NCBI GenBank assembly: GCA_017858515.1
Contig: JAFMBM010000006.1
Span: forward strand, 19,880 to 83,879
Source of the DNA: Cryomorphaceae bacterium
Lineage (GTDB): Bacteria > Bacteroidota > Bacteroidia > Flavobacteriales > Schleiferiaceae
Direction: 5' to 3'
DNA length: 64,000 nucleotides
Numbering within the stretch: the first letter of the stretch is position 1; each line of letters opens with the position of its first letter. Below, piece after piece: positions 10,128 through 21,421 of this stretch. Made by a program: the position numbers and the translations under genes. The notes beneath the pieces were generated by a model. The model was not told the origin of the DNA. It was given only the letters and a program-made list of their open reading frames with translations, and searched no databases.

Positions 10128-10130
10128 ACA

Positions 10131-10736
10131 ATGGCAAGGTACACAGGTCCTAAGACTAAAATTGCTCGTCGATTCGGAGATCCAATCTTCGGTGCAGACA
10201 GTGCTTTTGAAAAACGTAACTATCCTCCTGGTCAACATGGGTTGGCTCGTAAAAGAGGTAAGAAATCGGAATATTCTGTTCAATTAGCTGAGAAGCAAAA
10301 GGCAAAGTATACGTATGGAATATTGGAGAAGCAATTTCGAAATCTTTTTGAGAAAGCCTCCCGTCACAAGGGTATCACAGGAGAAAACCTCTTACAGCTT
10401 TGTGAGGCAAGATTAGACAACGTCGTTTACAGGATGGGCATAAGTCCAACTAGATCTGGTGCTCGTCAGCTTGTTGGACATCGTCACGTAATGGTTAATG
10501 GATCACTTGTTAATATCCCTTCGTACCATTTGAATCCAGGTGATACAGTTTCCATTCGTGAAAAATCACGTTCTCTTGAAGTTATCACCAACAATCTCAC
10601 TTCTGGAGGCAGCAAGTATGAGTGGATTGAATGGAACAGTGACAATTACAGTGGGCGTTTTTTAAACGTTCCATTAAGAGATCAAATTCCTGAAAACATC
10701 AAGGAACAATTGATCGTCGAGCTATATTCTAAGTAA
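10131..10736 (+). CDS. rpsD: 30S ribosomal protein S4
   Basis: S4 of 201 residues, with the N-terminal domain ([16 protein letters not shown]) and an S4 RNA-binding domain at about residues 91-150 ([14 protein letters not shown], then [15 protein letters not shown]). S4 nucleates 30S assembly and, in E. coli, represses the alpha operon. The N-terminal zinc-type cysteines of some S4 proteins are absent. The start follows an extended Shine-Dalgarno, rare here. Confidence 0.98.
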   Translation: MARYTGPKTKIARRFGDPIFGADSAFEKRNYPPGQHGLARKRGKKSEYSVQLAEKQKAKYTYGILEKQFRNLFEKASRHKGITGENLLQLCEARLDNVVYRMGISPTRSGARQLVGHRHVMVNGSLVNIPSYHLNPGDTVSIREKSRSLEVITNNLTSGGSKYEWIEWNSDNYSGRFLNVPLRDQIPENIKEQLIVELYSK

Positions 10737-10758
10737 GCATCCAATAATAAGCGATTTC

Positions 10759-11751
10759 ATGGCAATCTTGAATTTCCAAAAGCCGGAAAAAGTAATCTTA
10801 AACCACGCAACGAATACCGAAGGACAATTCGAGTTTCGTCCGCTGGAACCAGGTTATGGCTTAACAATAGGCAATGCAATCCGCAGAGTACTTTTAAGTT
10901 CTCTTGAGGGTTATGCCTTTACATCTGTACGAATAGAAGGTGTTGAACACGAGTTTAGCACTATCAAAGGAGTAGTTGAAGATGTGACCGAAATTGTTTT
11001 AAACCTAAAACAAGTTCGTTTCAAACGTCAAATTGATGATCACGACAGCGAGAACATTACAGCTTCTGTTATGGGTCAAGAGATAGTAACTGCTGGTGAT
11101 CTTGGCAAATTTATTACTGGTTTTCAGGTTTTAAATCCTGAACTTGTGATATGCCATTTGGAACCCAAAATTAAGTTAGACCTGCAACTAACCATCGATA
11201 AAGGTCGTGGTTATGTTCCTGCAGAAGAAAACAAAAAGGGCAATGTTGCAATAGGCACAATCTTCATTGATTCGATTTTCACGCCAATCAAAAATGTTAA
11301 ATACAGCATTGAGAATTATCGTGTTGAACAAAAAACAGATTTTGAGAAGCTTATTATAGAAATAAGCTCAGACGGATCTATCCACCCTAAGGAAGCATTG
11401 ACAGAGGCAGCAAAAATCTTAATTCAACATTTCATGCTTTTCTCTGATGAGAAAATTGCATTAGAAGAATCGGTTCCTGCTGAAATTGAAACGTACGATG
11501 AAGAGATAATTCGTATGCGCCAACTATTGAAGACGAAGCTTTCTGATATGGACTTAAGTGTACGAGCTTTAAATTGTTTGAAGGCCGCTGAAGTTGAAAC
11601 TCTAGGTGAACTAGTAGGATTTACCAAGCAGGATCTAATGAAATTTAGAAATTTCGGAAAAAAATCGCTTACTGAATTAGATGAATTAGTTGAGGCTAAA
11701 GGCCTAAACTTCGGAATGGATGTGAGCAAGTATAAATTGGATAAGGACTAA
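10759..11751 (+). CDS. rpoA: RNA polymerase alpha subunit
   Basis: The 330-residue alpha subunit has the N-terminal dimerisation domain with [20 protein letters not shown] (residues 33-52). The C-terminal helix-hairpin-helix domain is at about 260-325 ([20 protein letters not shown] and [16 protein letters not shown]). Alpha starts polymerase assembly, and its C-terminal domain contacts regulators and upstream DNA. It lies between rpsD and rplQ as in most bacteria. Beta and beta' are encoded at 31-39 kb. Confidence 0.98.
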   Translation: MAILNFQKPEKVILNHATNTEGQFEFRPLEPGYGLTIGNAIRRVLLSSLEGYAFTSVRIEGVEHEFSTIKGVVEDVTEIVLNLKQVRFKRQIDDHDSENITASVMGQEIVTAGDLGKFITGFQVLNPELVICHLEPKIKLDLQLTIDKGRGYVPAEENKKGNVAIGTIFIDSIFTPIKNVKYSIENYRVEQKTDFEKLIIEISSDGSIHPKEALTEAAKILIQHFMLFSDEKIALEESVPAEIETYDEEIIRMRQLLKTKLSDMDLSVRALNCLKAAEVETLGELVGFTKQDLMKFRNFGKKSLTELDELVEAKGLNFGMDVSKYKLDKD

Positions 11752-11759
11752 CTAGGGAA

Positions 11760-12257
11760 ATGAGACACGGTAAAAAAAATAACCATCTCGGCAGAAAGGC
11801 GGCGCATCGTAATGCAATGCTTGCTAATATGGCTTGTTCGATAATTGAACACAAACGAATTAATACAACGGTTGCCAAGGCCAAAGAATTACGCAAGTAC
11901 GTTGAGCCTCTTATAACCAGATCAAAAGAAGATAGCACACACAATCGTAGAGTTGTATTCAGCTATTTGAAGAGTAAAAATGCAGTTACTGAATTATTCA
12001 GAACTGTTGTCACTAAAGTAGGAGAGCGTCCGGGTGGATACACTCGTATTATCAAAACTGGTAATCGTCTTGGAGATAATGCAGAAATGTGTATGATTGA
12101 GTTAGTAGATTTTAACGATCTCTATACCAATGAGAAGGCTCAGAAATCTGCAGGTCGTAAAAGTCGTAGAGGTGGAGCAAAAGCATCTACTTCAGCTGAA
12201 ACCAAACAGGCTACCCAAAGCAGTAATATTGAAACTACTGATTCTGACAAGGATTAA
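11760..12257 (+). CDS. rplQ: 50S ribosomal protein L17
   Basis: L17 begins [20 protein letters not shown]. The core (about 120 residues) is followed by a low-complexity Ser/Thr/Lys/Asp tail ending SDKD, giving 165 residues in total, a common Bacteroidota extension. It is the last gene of the ribosomal cluster and is followed at 12284 by an intrinsic terminator. Confidence 0.97.
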   Translation: MRHGKKNNHLGRKAAHRNAMLANMACSIIEHKRINTTVAKAKELRKYVEPLITRSKEDSTHNRRVVFSYLKSKNAVTELFRTVVTKVGERPGGYTRIIKTGNRLGDNAEMCMIELVDFNDLYTNEKAQKSAGRKSRRGGAKASTSAETKQATQSSNIETTDSDKD

Positions 12258-12283
12258 TAAATTGTTTCCAAGTTTAATCTTTT

Positions 12284-12318
12284 AAGGGATAGCGCAATTA
12301 GTTGCCTATCCCTTTTTT
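12284..12318 (+). terminator. Intrinsic terminator of the S10-spc-alpha cluster
   Basis: AAGGGATAG (12284-12292) pairs with CTATCCCTT (12306-12314). An inner GCAA/TTGC extends the stem past one bulged C, the loop is TTAG, and a T run follows to 12318. It lies 26 nt after the rplQ stop and 16 nt before the carA ATG. Confidence 0.9.
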
Positions 12319-12334
12319 ATTGATTTTTGCTACT

Positions 12335-13432
12335 ATGTCTAAAAATGCCGCAATCCTTTTATTAGAAGATGGAACTGTTTTCCATGGAAGTTCAGTTGGA
12401 CTCTTGGGAACTTCCTCTGGTGAAATCTGTTTCAATACAGGAATGACAGGATATCAAGAGATATTTTCAGACCCCTCCTACTATGGCCAATTACTAGTAA
12501 TGGCAGCTTCTCATATTGGAAATTATGGAACCTCCAAGTCCGATAGGCAATCTGAAAAGATTCAAATCGCTGGTCTTATCTGTAAATCCTTTAGTCAAAT
12601 TGCCTCCAGAGCGGGAAGTATTGACACACTTCTTGATCATTTTAAACGAGAAGGCAAACTAGCTATTGAAGGCGTAGATACCCGTGCTTTAGTGCGGCAT
12701 ATTCGAGATAAAGGAGCCATGAATGCGATCTTCTCTACCGAAATTTTAGATTTGGACAAATTGAAATCCATGCTTGAAATAGTTCCTTCAATGGATGGAC
12801 TTGAATTATCATCAAAAGTATCGACTAAAGAAATTTATGAAGAAGGCATAGGTAATGAATTCAAAGTAGCAGCAATTGACTTTGGAATAAAGAAATCTAT
12901 ATTGGATAACTTAGTTCAAAGGGGTTGCCATGTTCGCGTCTTCCCGATGGATACGAAGTTGGACCAAATAATACAATTCATGCCTTCTGGAATTTTCCTG
13001 TCTAATGGACCTGGGGATCCTTCAGTAATGATTGAATGTATTGAATTAGTGCGGAAGGTTGTTTCTTTAAATCTACCTGTTTTTGGCATTTGCTTAGGAC
13101 ATCAACTTTTGGCGCTTTCGCATGGCTTGGAAACTAAGAAAATGCACACAGGTCACCGCGGTATAAATCATCCAGTTCTAAATAAAATTACTGGTAAAGG
13201 GGAAATTACGAGCCAGAACCACGGCTTTGTTGTAACTCAAGAAAGCCTTGCAAAGGCTGAAAATTTGGAACTAACACATGTACATTTGAATGATAATTCA
13301 GTTGCTGGAATAGCTGTGAAGAATAAGCCAATTTTTTCTGTTCAATTTCACCCAGAAGCCTCTCCAGGACCGCATGATTCTCGCTATCTTTTTGACCAAT
13401 TTATTGCTAACATAAAAGACCATTTAAACTAA
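12335..13432 (+). CDS. carA: Carbamoyl-phosphate synthase small subunit
   Basis: CarA hydrolyses glutamine and passes ammonia to CarB for carbamoyl phosphate, used in pyrimidine and arginine synthesis. From the ATG at 12335 the protein has 365 residues. The N-terminal CarA domain (LLLEDGTVFHG) is followed by a class I glutamine amidotransferase with Cys253 in GICLGHQL and His339/Glu341 in QFHPEASPGP. An in-frame TTG at 12302 lies inside the terminator stem and is not a plausible start. carB is not in the window. eno follows after 6 nt. Confidence 0.96.
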   Translation: MSKNAAILLLEDGTVFHGSSVGLLGTSSGEICFNTGMTGYQEIFSDPSYYGQLLVMAASHIGNYGTSKSDRQSEKIQIAGLICKSFSQIASRAGSIDTLLDHFKREGKLAIEGVDTRALVRHIRDKGAMNAIFSTEILDLDKLKSMLEIVPSMDGLELSSKVSTKEIYEEGIGNEFKVAAIDFGIKKSILDNLVQRGCHVRVFPMDTKLDQIIQFMPSGIFLSNGPGDPSVMIECIELVRKVVSLNLPVFGICLGHQLLALSHGLETKKMHTGHRGINHPVLNKITGKGEITSQNHGFVVTQESLAKAENLELTHVHLNDNSVAGIAVKNKPIFSVQFHPEASPGPHDSRYLFDQFIANIKDHLN

Positions 13433-14725
<1,293 letters not shown>

Positions 14726-14739
14726 TACACAAACAAGTT

Positions 14740-16047
14740 ATGGACAAAATAAAAGAGAAATTTTCGAGTATAATCGATGGTTCTATTAAGGAAGTAAAGG
14801 ACTTCGTTAGCCAGTATGGTGATGAAGTTATTGGTGAAATTAAAATTAACCAATTGTATGCTGGGATGCGTGGAATGCCCGCCCTCATTTGCGAAACTTC
14901 AAAACTCGACAACGAAGAAGGCATCCGATTTAGAGGATATAGTATTCCTGAATTGCAAGAAAAGCTGCCAAAATATCCTGGTGGAGAACAAGTGCTTCCT
15001 GAAGGCATTTTCTATCTGATGTTGATGAACGAACTTCCAAATGATGACGATGTTCGAAGAGTAAGCAATAACTGGGCAAGAAGAGCTATTGTACCGCATC
15101 ATGTGTTTAATGTGATTGACGCGCTTCCAAAAACCGCCCATCCAATGACACAGTTTATTGCAGGTTTAACGGCATGCAGAACTGAATCAGAATTTCAAAA
15201 AGACTACCGCGAAGGCATTTCAAAGTCAGATTATTGGTCTCCAACTTTTGAAGATGCAATGAACTTAATCGCAAGGCTACCAAGAATTGCTGCCTACATT
15301 TATAGAAGATGTTATCACAACGGTGATCATATCGAACCAGATTCTAAATTAGATTGGGGTGGTAACTTTGCCCATATGCTTGGATTCGACAGTGATGAGT
15401 TCAAGGAAATGATGCGTATGTACCTTACGATTCACGCCGATCATGAGGGAGGAAATGTTTCTGCACATGCCATTCATTTGGTGGGAAGTGCTCTTACTGA
15501 TCCTTACCTAAGCTTTGGTGCAGGTATGGCGGGCCTTGCAGGGCCACTGCATGGCTTAGCTAATCAAGAGGTTATTCGATGGATACAAGGCATGAAAAAG
15601 GATCTTGGTGGTGGACTTCCATCCAAAGAACAAATTGCCAACTATTGCAAAAAGACTCTTGCTGAAGGAAAGGTTATTCCAGGATTTGGTCATGCCGTTT
15701 TGCGAAAAACAGATCCGAGATATACGGCCCAAAGAGAGTTTGCCTTGAAATTCATGCCTCATGATGAATTGTTCTTGATCGTAAGTCGGATCTATGAAGT
15801 TGTTCCCGAAATATTAGAAGCTACAGGTAAAATAAAGAATCCTTGGCCTAACGTAGACGCTCATAGTGGCCAGCTACTAATGCATTATGGTCTAACAGAA
15901 TACGATTTCTATACTGTCCTATTCGGAGTATCTAGGTCATTGGGTACAATGGCGAGTTTAGTATGGGATAGAGTACTTGGAATGCCAATTGAAAGACCGG
16001 GTTCTACAACAACAGAACTGCTCAAGAAGAAATTCAATTCCAAATAA
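14740..16047 (+). CDS. gltA: Citrate synthase
   Basis: This 435-residue enzyme condenses acetyl-CoA and oxaloacetate to enter the TCA cycle. The conserved blocks are present: HADHEGGNVSAH (first catalytic His region), GPLHGLANQEV, the PGFGHAVLRKTDPR block with the second His, and VDAHSG with the catalytic Asp. It ends just before a bidirectional terminator. Length and motifs fit GltA rather than 2-methylcitrate synthase, although the two cannot be separated with certainty by eye. Confidence 0.93.
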   Translation: MDKIKEKFSSIIDGSIKEVKDFVSQYGDEVIGEIKINQLYAGMRGMPALICETSKLDNEEGIRFRGYSIPELQEKLPKYPGGEQVLPEGIFYLMLMNELPNDDDVRRVSNNWARRAIVPHHVFNVIDALPKTAHPMTQFIAGLTACRTESEFQKDYREGISKSDYWSPTFEDAMNLIARLPRIAAYIYRRCYHNGDHIEPDSKLDWGGNFAHMLGFDSDEFKEMMRMYLTIHADHEGGNVSAHAIHLVGSALTDPYLSFGAGMAGLAGPLHGLANQEVIRWIQGMKKDLGGGLPSKEQIANYCKKTLAEGKVIPGFGHAVLRKTDPRYTAQREFALKFMPHDELFLIVSRIYEVVPEILEATGKIKNPWPNVDAHSGQLLMHYGLTEYDFYTVLFGVSRSLGTMASLVWDRVLGMPIERPGSTTTELLKKKFNSK

Positions 16048-16057
16048 ACATATTATC

Positions 16058-16091
16058 AAAAAAAGCCTCGCAATAGCGAGGTTTTTTTTTC
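16058..16091. terminator. Bidirectional intrinsic terminator, gltA / membrane protein
   Basis: CCTCGC (16066-16071) and GCGAGG (16076-16081) flank an AATA loop. An A run lies on the left (16058-16064) and a T run on the right (16082-16090), so a U tract follows the hairpin in both directions. It separates the + strand carA-eno-gltA operon from the - strand operon ending at 16106. Confidence 0.9.
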
Positions 16092-16105
16092 TTATAAGAC
16101 CTATG

Positions 16106-17632
16106 TTATTTTACATTTGGAAGCCATCGGAATAAGAAATACGATTCCTTTGATTTGATAAGTTTCAACGAGCCTGCCTTCAATTTAGGCCTTTGATCGG
16201 AATTGCCACGAATCCAAAGAACATAATCGACCTCTTCCAAAAGTTCTCCTTTGTGATTAAATAACTGCTGCTCAGGAGCTGGAACCGGATACATACCCTT
16301 TTTCCAGAATAATGGGAAATATCCCGTTGCAGCCTCAAAATTCTCAATACAAACCACATCATTATCGGCTGATAACTGCATTTCCAGATTTTCAAAAAAC
16401 CATGGTCCTTCATTAATACCAACTACTACTGAACCGGCTTCTAACTCTCGCCCCCACTCTACCAACTGTTCTAAGACTTCAGAATTTGATTTATAAGCTT
16501 TTGTATAATAATTTATTCTATTTACTTGAATTCCAATAAAAACCAAATAACCGAAAATAAATATATAAGAAGATCGAATAAAATATGTCAATAAAATAAA
16601 GCCAAAAAGTAATGATAGGTAAAGCATTCTTACTCCAATAAAACTGCCAGTATCTGTACTATCAGGAAGAATAAAAAAGCCAAGAATACAAGCAGTTGCA
16701 ATAAAAGCAGTGGCAAGGACAAAAGGCTTATTCGTCTCCTTTTCCCCTTTTATAACAGTCTTTCTATTCTTTTTTCTAAAGAAAGAAATGAATAATAAAA
16801 CAGCCAGAGTTACAAATACATAATGTATAAGTGGGGTTTCAAAGTTTCCATCAAAAAGAAGGAGTGGATTAAACTCTTTAATCATCTCCAGCTTTTTCGA
16901 AAGTGGTAGGTATACATTTGAAACCAAAAAATCCGAATTGCGAGTAAAAACAAATGCTACCGTGAGAGCTACCCAGGGCGAAGCACTGACGATGAGAGAA
17001 AGTATTCCTTTTATACCTTGTGTTTTCTCTTTTCGAGTAGAGAATAACTGAAAGATTCTATAAAAACCAATCCAAACTAGAGCAATAATGAACAAGGTTG
17101 GATGCGAAAAGTAAATCAGTCCCCACAGAACAAAATACTTAATTACGAGAGTTTTATATGAACTCGGAGTCTTTAAAGAGACGGCCATCAAGATGAGTGA
17201 AAAATTTAAACCCCATAAGAAATTATGAAATCCTAAAAAGATAAACCAAGACCACATCAATAAAATACCAAAATGACTTGCCCAAATATTTTGAATATTC
17301 GCTCTAACCAAAACCCATCGCCAACTCAAAATGAAGGTAGACATAAGCGCAAGAAGCTGAATCTTCATGGCCCAGATACTATCCATAAAGAAAAGCATAA
17401 CAATACTAAGACCATGACCAAACCAATTAGGGATTGGAAAGGATGTGAAATCATAGTAGTTATACCCCCAATGATTGGCATTGAGAAGCATGTTTTTAAC
17501 TAACCTTGAATTATAAATATGAACGCCTCCGTCTAGGCTAATTAATTGTGGAAGGAACCATACAGGGAATAAAAAGGCGACAACAATTCCGATAAAAATA
17601 AACCATTCGAAATAATCTCGTCTTAACTTCAC
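16106..17632 (-). CDS. Polytopic membrane protein, possible GT-C-type glycosyltransferase
   Basis: The 508-residue protein has about ten to twelve hydrophobic segments. After the first segment a loop reads SLDGGVHIYNS (residues 32-42). An Asp-Gly plus His in the first outer loop is typical of lipid-linked sugar transferases of the GT-C fold, but no family was firmly recognised. The C-terminal 110 residues look like a soluble domain. It is the last gene of the etf-nupC operon, 6 nt after the transporter, and ends at a terminator. Function is open. Confidence 0.6.
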   Translation of the reverse strand: MKLRRDYFEWFIFIGIVVAFLFPVWFLPQLISLDGGVHIYNSRLVKNMLLNANHWGYNYYDFTSFPIPNWFGHGLSIVMLFFMDSIWAMKIQLLALMSTFILSWRWVLVRANIQNIWASHFGILLMWSWFIFLGFHNFLWGLNFSLILMAVSLKTPSSYKTLVIKYFVLWGLIYFSHPTLFIIALVWIGFYRIFQLFSTRKEKTQGIKGILSLIVSASPWVALTVAFVFTRNSDFLVSNVYLPLSKKLEMIKEFNPLLLFDGNFETPLIHYVFVTLAVLLFISFFRKKNRKTVIKGEKETNKPFVLATAFIATACILGFFILPDSTDTGSFIGVRMLYLSLLFGFILLTYFIRSSYIFIFGYLVFIGIQVNRINYYTKAYKSNSEVLEQLVEWGRELEAGSVVVGINEGPWFFENLEMQLSADNDVVCIENFEAATGYFPLFWKKGMYPVPAPEQQLFNHKGELLEEVDYVLWIRGNSDQRPKLKAGSLKLIKSKESYFLFRWLPNVK

Positions 17633-17638
17633 CGCTCT

Positions 17639-19069
17639 TTAGATAAGCATACCAACCACAACAGCGGTAAACAGACTAGCTAGTGTACCTACAAGCAATG
17701 CTAGGAATCCCAATTCAGATAGGTCTCGTCGTCTGCTCGGCGCCAATGCTCCAATGCCGCCAATTTGAATACCAATAGATGCGAAATTTGAAAATCCGCA
17801 AAGAATATAGGTGGCAATTACTATAGAACGCTCTTCATAAAACTTTCCAGCCGTTTGCATTTCTGCCATTGAAACATAGGCTACAAATTCATTTATGACT
17901 GTTTTTTCTCCTAAAAGCTGACCCACTTGAAGCATATCATTTGAATTTACTCCCATCAGCCAAGCAACAGGTGCGAGAATAAATCCTAAGAGACTTTGCA
18001 TGGTTAAACCTTTAAAAGCGCCACCACTCCATTCATTAATAAGTGCATTAAGTCCGGTTCTTTGACCAATACCACTATATAGAACATCGTTTAAGAGATA
18101 GATAAGGGCGATAAACACAAGCAGCATTACACCGACATTCACGGCTAATTTCAATCCTTGAACCGTTCCATTTGAAATGGCCTCTAATAAATTAGATCCA
18201 GAATCCTGAGGGTCTATAGCTGCCTCAAGATGTACCTCTCCCCTTTCAGGCAGGATCATTTTTGCTGCAAGAATAGCTGCAGGAGCAGACATTACAGATG
18301 CTGCTATCAGATGTTTTGCAAAAAAGATCTGGCGGACTTCATCTTCACCTCCTAAAAAACCAATGTATGCAGCCAATACTCCTCCTGCTATGGTAGACAT
18401 CCCGCCACCCATTAAACAAAGTAATTCAGAGCGCGTCATCCTTTCGATATAAGGTCTTACAAGTAAAGGTGCCTCGGTTTGTCCAAGAAAGACATTTCCA
18501 ACCGCAGCCAAACTTTCCGCCCCAGATAGTCCGAAGGTCTTTCGCATACCGATAGCAAAAAAATGAACCACTTTCTGAAGGATACCGAAGTAAAAAAAAA
18601 TGGAAGTAATGGCAGAAAAGAAAACTACAGTTGGTAGTACTTGAAAGGCAAAAATGAATCCTATTCCAGCTGTATCTGTAACCAAAGAGCCAAATAGAAA
18701 TTCGGACCCCGAGGAAGCAAATGAAAGCAACCAAACGAATCCACGACTCATCGATTCAAATATATCCTTCACAAAAGGTAAGTGCAATATGCTGAAAGCT
18801 AGGGCTATCTGAACAAAGAGGGACTTTGCAACCAAAGCCCATGGGATATTTCTACGATCTCTACTGAAGAGCCAAGTAATGAGAAGTAATGAAAATAAAC
18901 CCAGAATGCCTCTTGCCACTCTATTTAACCAGTAGCTCGCAGGATGCGAATCAGAAATAGTATTATCTGCAAGTTGAGTTAGATTAGAGGCAGGATCAGA
19001 TTGGCCATAAGCGAAGGTGCACAAGAAAAGTGATACAATCACCATTAGAACAATCCTTGAATTCCTCAT
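17639..19069 (-). CDS. Concentrative nucleoside transporter (CNT/NupC family)
   Basis: This is a Na+- or H+-coupled nucleoside importer of the inner membrane. The core motifs are clear: GNVFLGQTEAPLLVRPYI, the following MGGGMSTIAGGVLAAY, and near the C-terminus GFSNFASIGIQIGGIGALAP. At 476 residues it is longer than E. coli NupC (400) because of an N-terminal signal-like segment (residues 1-22) and a linker before the first core helix, seen in other Bacteroidota members. The start overlaps the stop of the nuclease gene by one base. Confidence 0.93.
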   Translation of the reverse strand: MRNSRIVLMVIVSLFLCTFAYGQSDPASNLTQLADNTISDSHPASYWLNRVARGILGLFSLLLITWLFSRDRRNIPWALVAKSLFVQIALAFSILHLPFVKDIFESMSRGFVWLLSFASSGSEFLFGSLVTDTAGIGFIFAFQVLPTVVFFSAITSIFFYFGILQKVVHFFAIGMRKTFGLSGAESLAAVGNVFLGQTEAPLLVRPYIERMTRSELLCLMGGGMSTIAGGVLAAYIGFLGGEDEVRQIFFAKHLIAASVMSAPAAILAAKMILPERGEVHLEAAIDPQDSGSNLLEAISNGTVQGLKLAVNVGVMLLVFIALIYLLNDVLYSGIGQRTGLNALINEWSGGAFKGLTMQSLLGFILAPVAWLMGVNSNDMLQVGQLLGEKTVINEFVAYVSMAEMQTAGKFYEERSIVIATYILCGFSNFASIGIQIGGIGALAPSRRRDLSELGFLALLVGTLASLFTAVVVGMLI

Positions 19070-19665
19070 TATTTATTTCCTCTTTTGCTTATCTCGTCGC
19101 GAATGCGAGCCGCTTTTTCATAATCTTCATTTTCAACAGCCTGATCAAGCTCCGCAAACAAATCTTCAAGTGAAAATTTCAACTTTTCAGAAGACTCTGT
19201 CTTTGACTCAATTTCTACCCTCGACTCACCAATTTCTTTAGAATTATCTTGATCCAAAACCACACCTGCCTTATCTAAAATACTCAGATAAGTATAGACT
19301 GGGCAATCAAATCGAGTAGCAATTGCCACGGCATCACTCGGTCTAATATCCAAGACTTCCTCCTTCCCTTCTTCTGACTGACAAACCAAGCTTGCATGAA
19401 AAACACCCTCTTTTAAGGAATGAATAATTACCTCCTTAAAGGAAATCTTGAACTTTCTGGCGAAATCAATAAATAGATCGTGGGTAAGTGGTCTTGCAGG
19501 TTGAATATTCTTTTCCAGTCCAATAGCAATGGACTGTGCTTCAAATACTCCTATTATTATAGGCAAGGTACGGTTTCCCTGTTCCTCACCTAAAACAAGA
19601 GCATATGAGCCCGTTTGGGTCTGACTATAAGACAGTCCCTTGATAATCAACCGTACTCTACTCAT
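19069..19665 (-). CDS. Bifunctional nuclease family protein (DUF151) with UVR motif
   Basis: Residues 1-130 match the DUF151/BFN fold (LPIIIGVFEAQSIAIGLE and RPSDAVAIATRFDCPVY). The C-terminal 35 residues form a UvrB/UvrC-type motif (LEDLFAELDQAVENEDYEKA, then ARIRDEI). Family members have been described as DNase/RNase proteins; their physiological role is unclear. The UVR motif hints at contact with a repair or Clp-type partner. It lies 6 nt after etfA and overlaps the transporter start by one base. Confidence 0.88.
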   Translation of the reverse strand: MSRVRLIIKGLSYSQTQTGSYALVLGEEQGNRTLPIIIGVFEAQSIAIGLEKNIQPARPLTHDLFIDFARKFKISFKEVIIHSLKEGVFHASLVCQSEEGKEEVLDIRPSDAVAIATRFDCPVYTYLSILDKAGVVLDQDNSKEIGESRVEIESKTESSEKLKFSLEDLFAELDQAVENEDYEKAARIRDEISKRGNK

Positions 19666-19671
19666 GAAATC

Positions 19672-20637
19672 CTAATTCTGCGCTTTGAATTCCTTCAAGG
19701 CAGCAGTTAGTTTAGGAACAACATCAAAAGCATCTCCAACTATACCGTAGTCAGCTGCTTTAAAAAAAGGCGCCTCTGGATCGGAGTTAATTACCACAAT
19801 TGTTCTAGAATTACTCACACCTGCTAAGTGCTGAATAGCTCCTGAGATACCTATAGCTATATAAAGGTTGGGATTGATTGCAATTCCCGTTTGACCTACG
19901 TGTTCACTATGAGGACGCCAATGCATATCTGAAACAGGCTTAGAACAAGCCGTTCCTGCACCTAATACAGTGGCCAATTCTTCAACCATATTCCAGTTCT
20001 CTGGTCCTTTTAATCCTCTTCCACCTGAAACAACAATCTCCGCCTCAGGAAGAGGAATAGATCCTTTTGCCTTATTTACTGAAACCAACTCTGAATTAGC
20101 TTCAGCAGAAAAAGACTCATTTGTTTCAACTTGTGCTGAGACTGAAGATTCTACAATTCCAATTCCATTTGGAATGATGGAAAGGATGAATTTCTCTTGT
20201 TTGCTTTCATATACCACAAATCCCTTACTTGAGAAGGCCCCTCTTTTAACGCGCATAGGCGAAATAGATTCTGGCAATGAAGCTACATTCGTTATTAAAC
20301 CCGCCTTTAATCGAATAGCTAAAAGTGGTGCTATGGCTTTTCCATTAAAAGAGCCAGAAAGAACAACTCCTTGTGCACTCCTATTATTCACGGCATCCGT
20401 AAGTATAGATGCATATGATTTTGGGTTGAAGTTGTTAAAATCAGGATTAGAATAATGAATAACCTGATTAGCGCCATAATATCCAAGACTACTTAAGTCC
20501 TCGCTGCAACTACCAATTACAACAGCTACCACATCCGTTCCTATTTGAGAAGCTGTTCTAGCCGCATAACTTACAGCTTCAAAACTCGCTTTTTTAAACT
20601 TGCCTTCCCAACTTTCGGTATAAACTACTACAGACAT
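19672..20637 (-). CDS. etfA: Electron transfer flavoprotein alpha subunit
   Basis: EtfA binds FAD and, with EtfB, passes electrons from acyl-CoA dehydrogenases to ETF-quinone oxidoreductase. In this 321-residue protein the C-terminal FAD domain is intact: VSGGRGLKGPENW, the HVGQTGIAINPNLYIAIGIS block, then GAIQHLAG and VVINSDPEAPFFKAADYGIV. It follows etfB by 13 nt. A likely electron donor, an acyl-CoA dehydrogenase, is encoded at 45978. Confidence 0.96.
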   Translation of the reverse strand: MSVVVYTESWEGKFKKASFEAVSYAARTASQIGTDVVAVVIGSCSEDLSSLGYYGANQVIHYSNPDFNNFNPKSYASILTDAVNNRSAQGVVLSGSFNGKAIAPLLAIRLKAGLITNVASLPESISPMRVKRGAFSSKGFVVYESKQEKFILSIIPNGIGIVESSVSAQVETNESFSAEANSELVSVNKAKGSIPLPEAEIVVSGGRGLKGPENWNMVEELATVLGAGTACSKPVSDMHWRPHSEHVGQTGIAINPNLYIAIGISGAIQHLAGVSNSRTIVVINSDPEAPFFKAADYGIVGDAFDVVPKLTAALKEFKAQN

Positions 20638-20650
20638 TCCTTATCTATTA

Positions 20651-21397
20651 TTATATGGCTTTTGCCTCGTTATGTAACAAATCTACTAATGCCTTAACAT
20701 CGTCTGATGAAACCATTTTACATGCTTGTTTGCCCGCTGGCCTCTCAAATTTAATTGCTTCCGTCGCCACTTCGTTTGAGATCGAAGGAATTACTTTTAG
20801 TGGCTTGGTTCGTGCGGTCATAATTCCTCGCATATTCGGAATTCTTAGATCTTTCTCTTCCACTAAGCCTTTCTGTCCAGCTACAATCATGGGTAGGCTT
20901 GCCTTAACAGTCTCTTTGCCTCCATCTATTTCTCGAATACAAGTTGCTACACCGCCTTCTACTTCCATTCCTACACAGGCATTCACAAAAGGCCAGTCTA
21001 GCAGAGCTGCTACCATTCCTGGGACTTGGGTACCATTGTAATCGATGGATTCTCGACCCATTATAACTAAATCGTATTTCTCGGTGGCGATTAAAGAAAT
21101 TAATTCACTTGCCACAGCAAAACCATCTGTAGGTTCAGCATCAATACGAATCGCATCATCTGCTCCAATAGCTAAGGCTTTGCGCAAAGTGGGCTCGGTA
21201 TTCGCCTTGCCAACATTAACTACTGTTACGCTTCCACCTTCTTTCTCCTTGAACCAAAGAGCACGGGTTAGAGCGAACTCGTCATACGGATTAATTACAA
21301 ACTGAATTCCAGTAGTATCAAGAGACTTACCATCTGAGGTAAACTGAATCTTTGAAGTTGTGTCAGGTACATGACTGATACAGACAAGTATCTTCAT
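20651..21397 (-). CDS. etfB: Electron transfer flavoprotein beta subunit
   Basis: From the ATG at 21397 the protein is 248 residues and begins MKILVCISHVPDTTSKI, the normal EtfB N-terminus. An in-frame start at 21487 would add 30 residues that do not belong to the family and would lie upstream of the likely promoter. Marks include FVINPYDEFALTRAL and DLVIMGRESIDYNGTQVPGM. It heads the five-gene operon etfB-etfA-DUF151-CNT-membrane protein. Confidence 0.95.
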   Translation of the reverse strand: MKILVCISHVPDTTSKIQFTSDGKSLDTTGIQFVINPYDEFALTRALWFKEKEGGSVTVVNVGKANTEPTLRKALAIGADDAIRIDAEPTDGFAVASELISLIATEKYDLVIMGRESIDYNGTQVPGMVAALLDWPFVNACVGMEVEGGVATCIREIDGGKETVKASLPMIVAGQKGLVEEKDLRIPNMRGIMTARTKPLKVIPSISNEVATEAIKFERPAGKQACKMVSSDDVKALVDLLHNEAKAI

Positions 21398-21421
21398 CAA
21401 TAGTAATTTTGAAATGGATCG

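Noticed and set aside
12302..12334. Longer carA start at the TTG at 12302
   Set aside because: It lies inside the terminator stem and T run; the ATG at 12335 gives the normal CarA N-terminus.
19970..20455. 161-codon open frame antisense to etfA
   Set aside because: Shadow frame; etfA is certain on the other strand.
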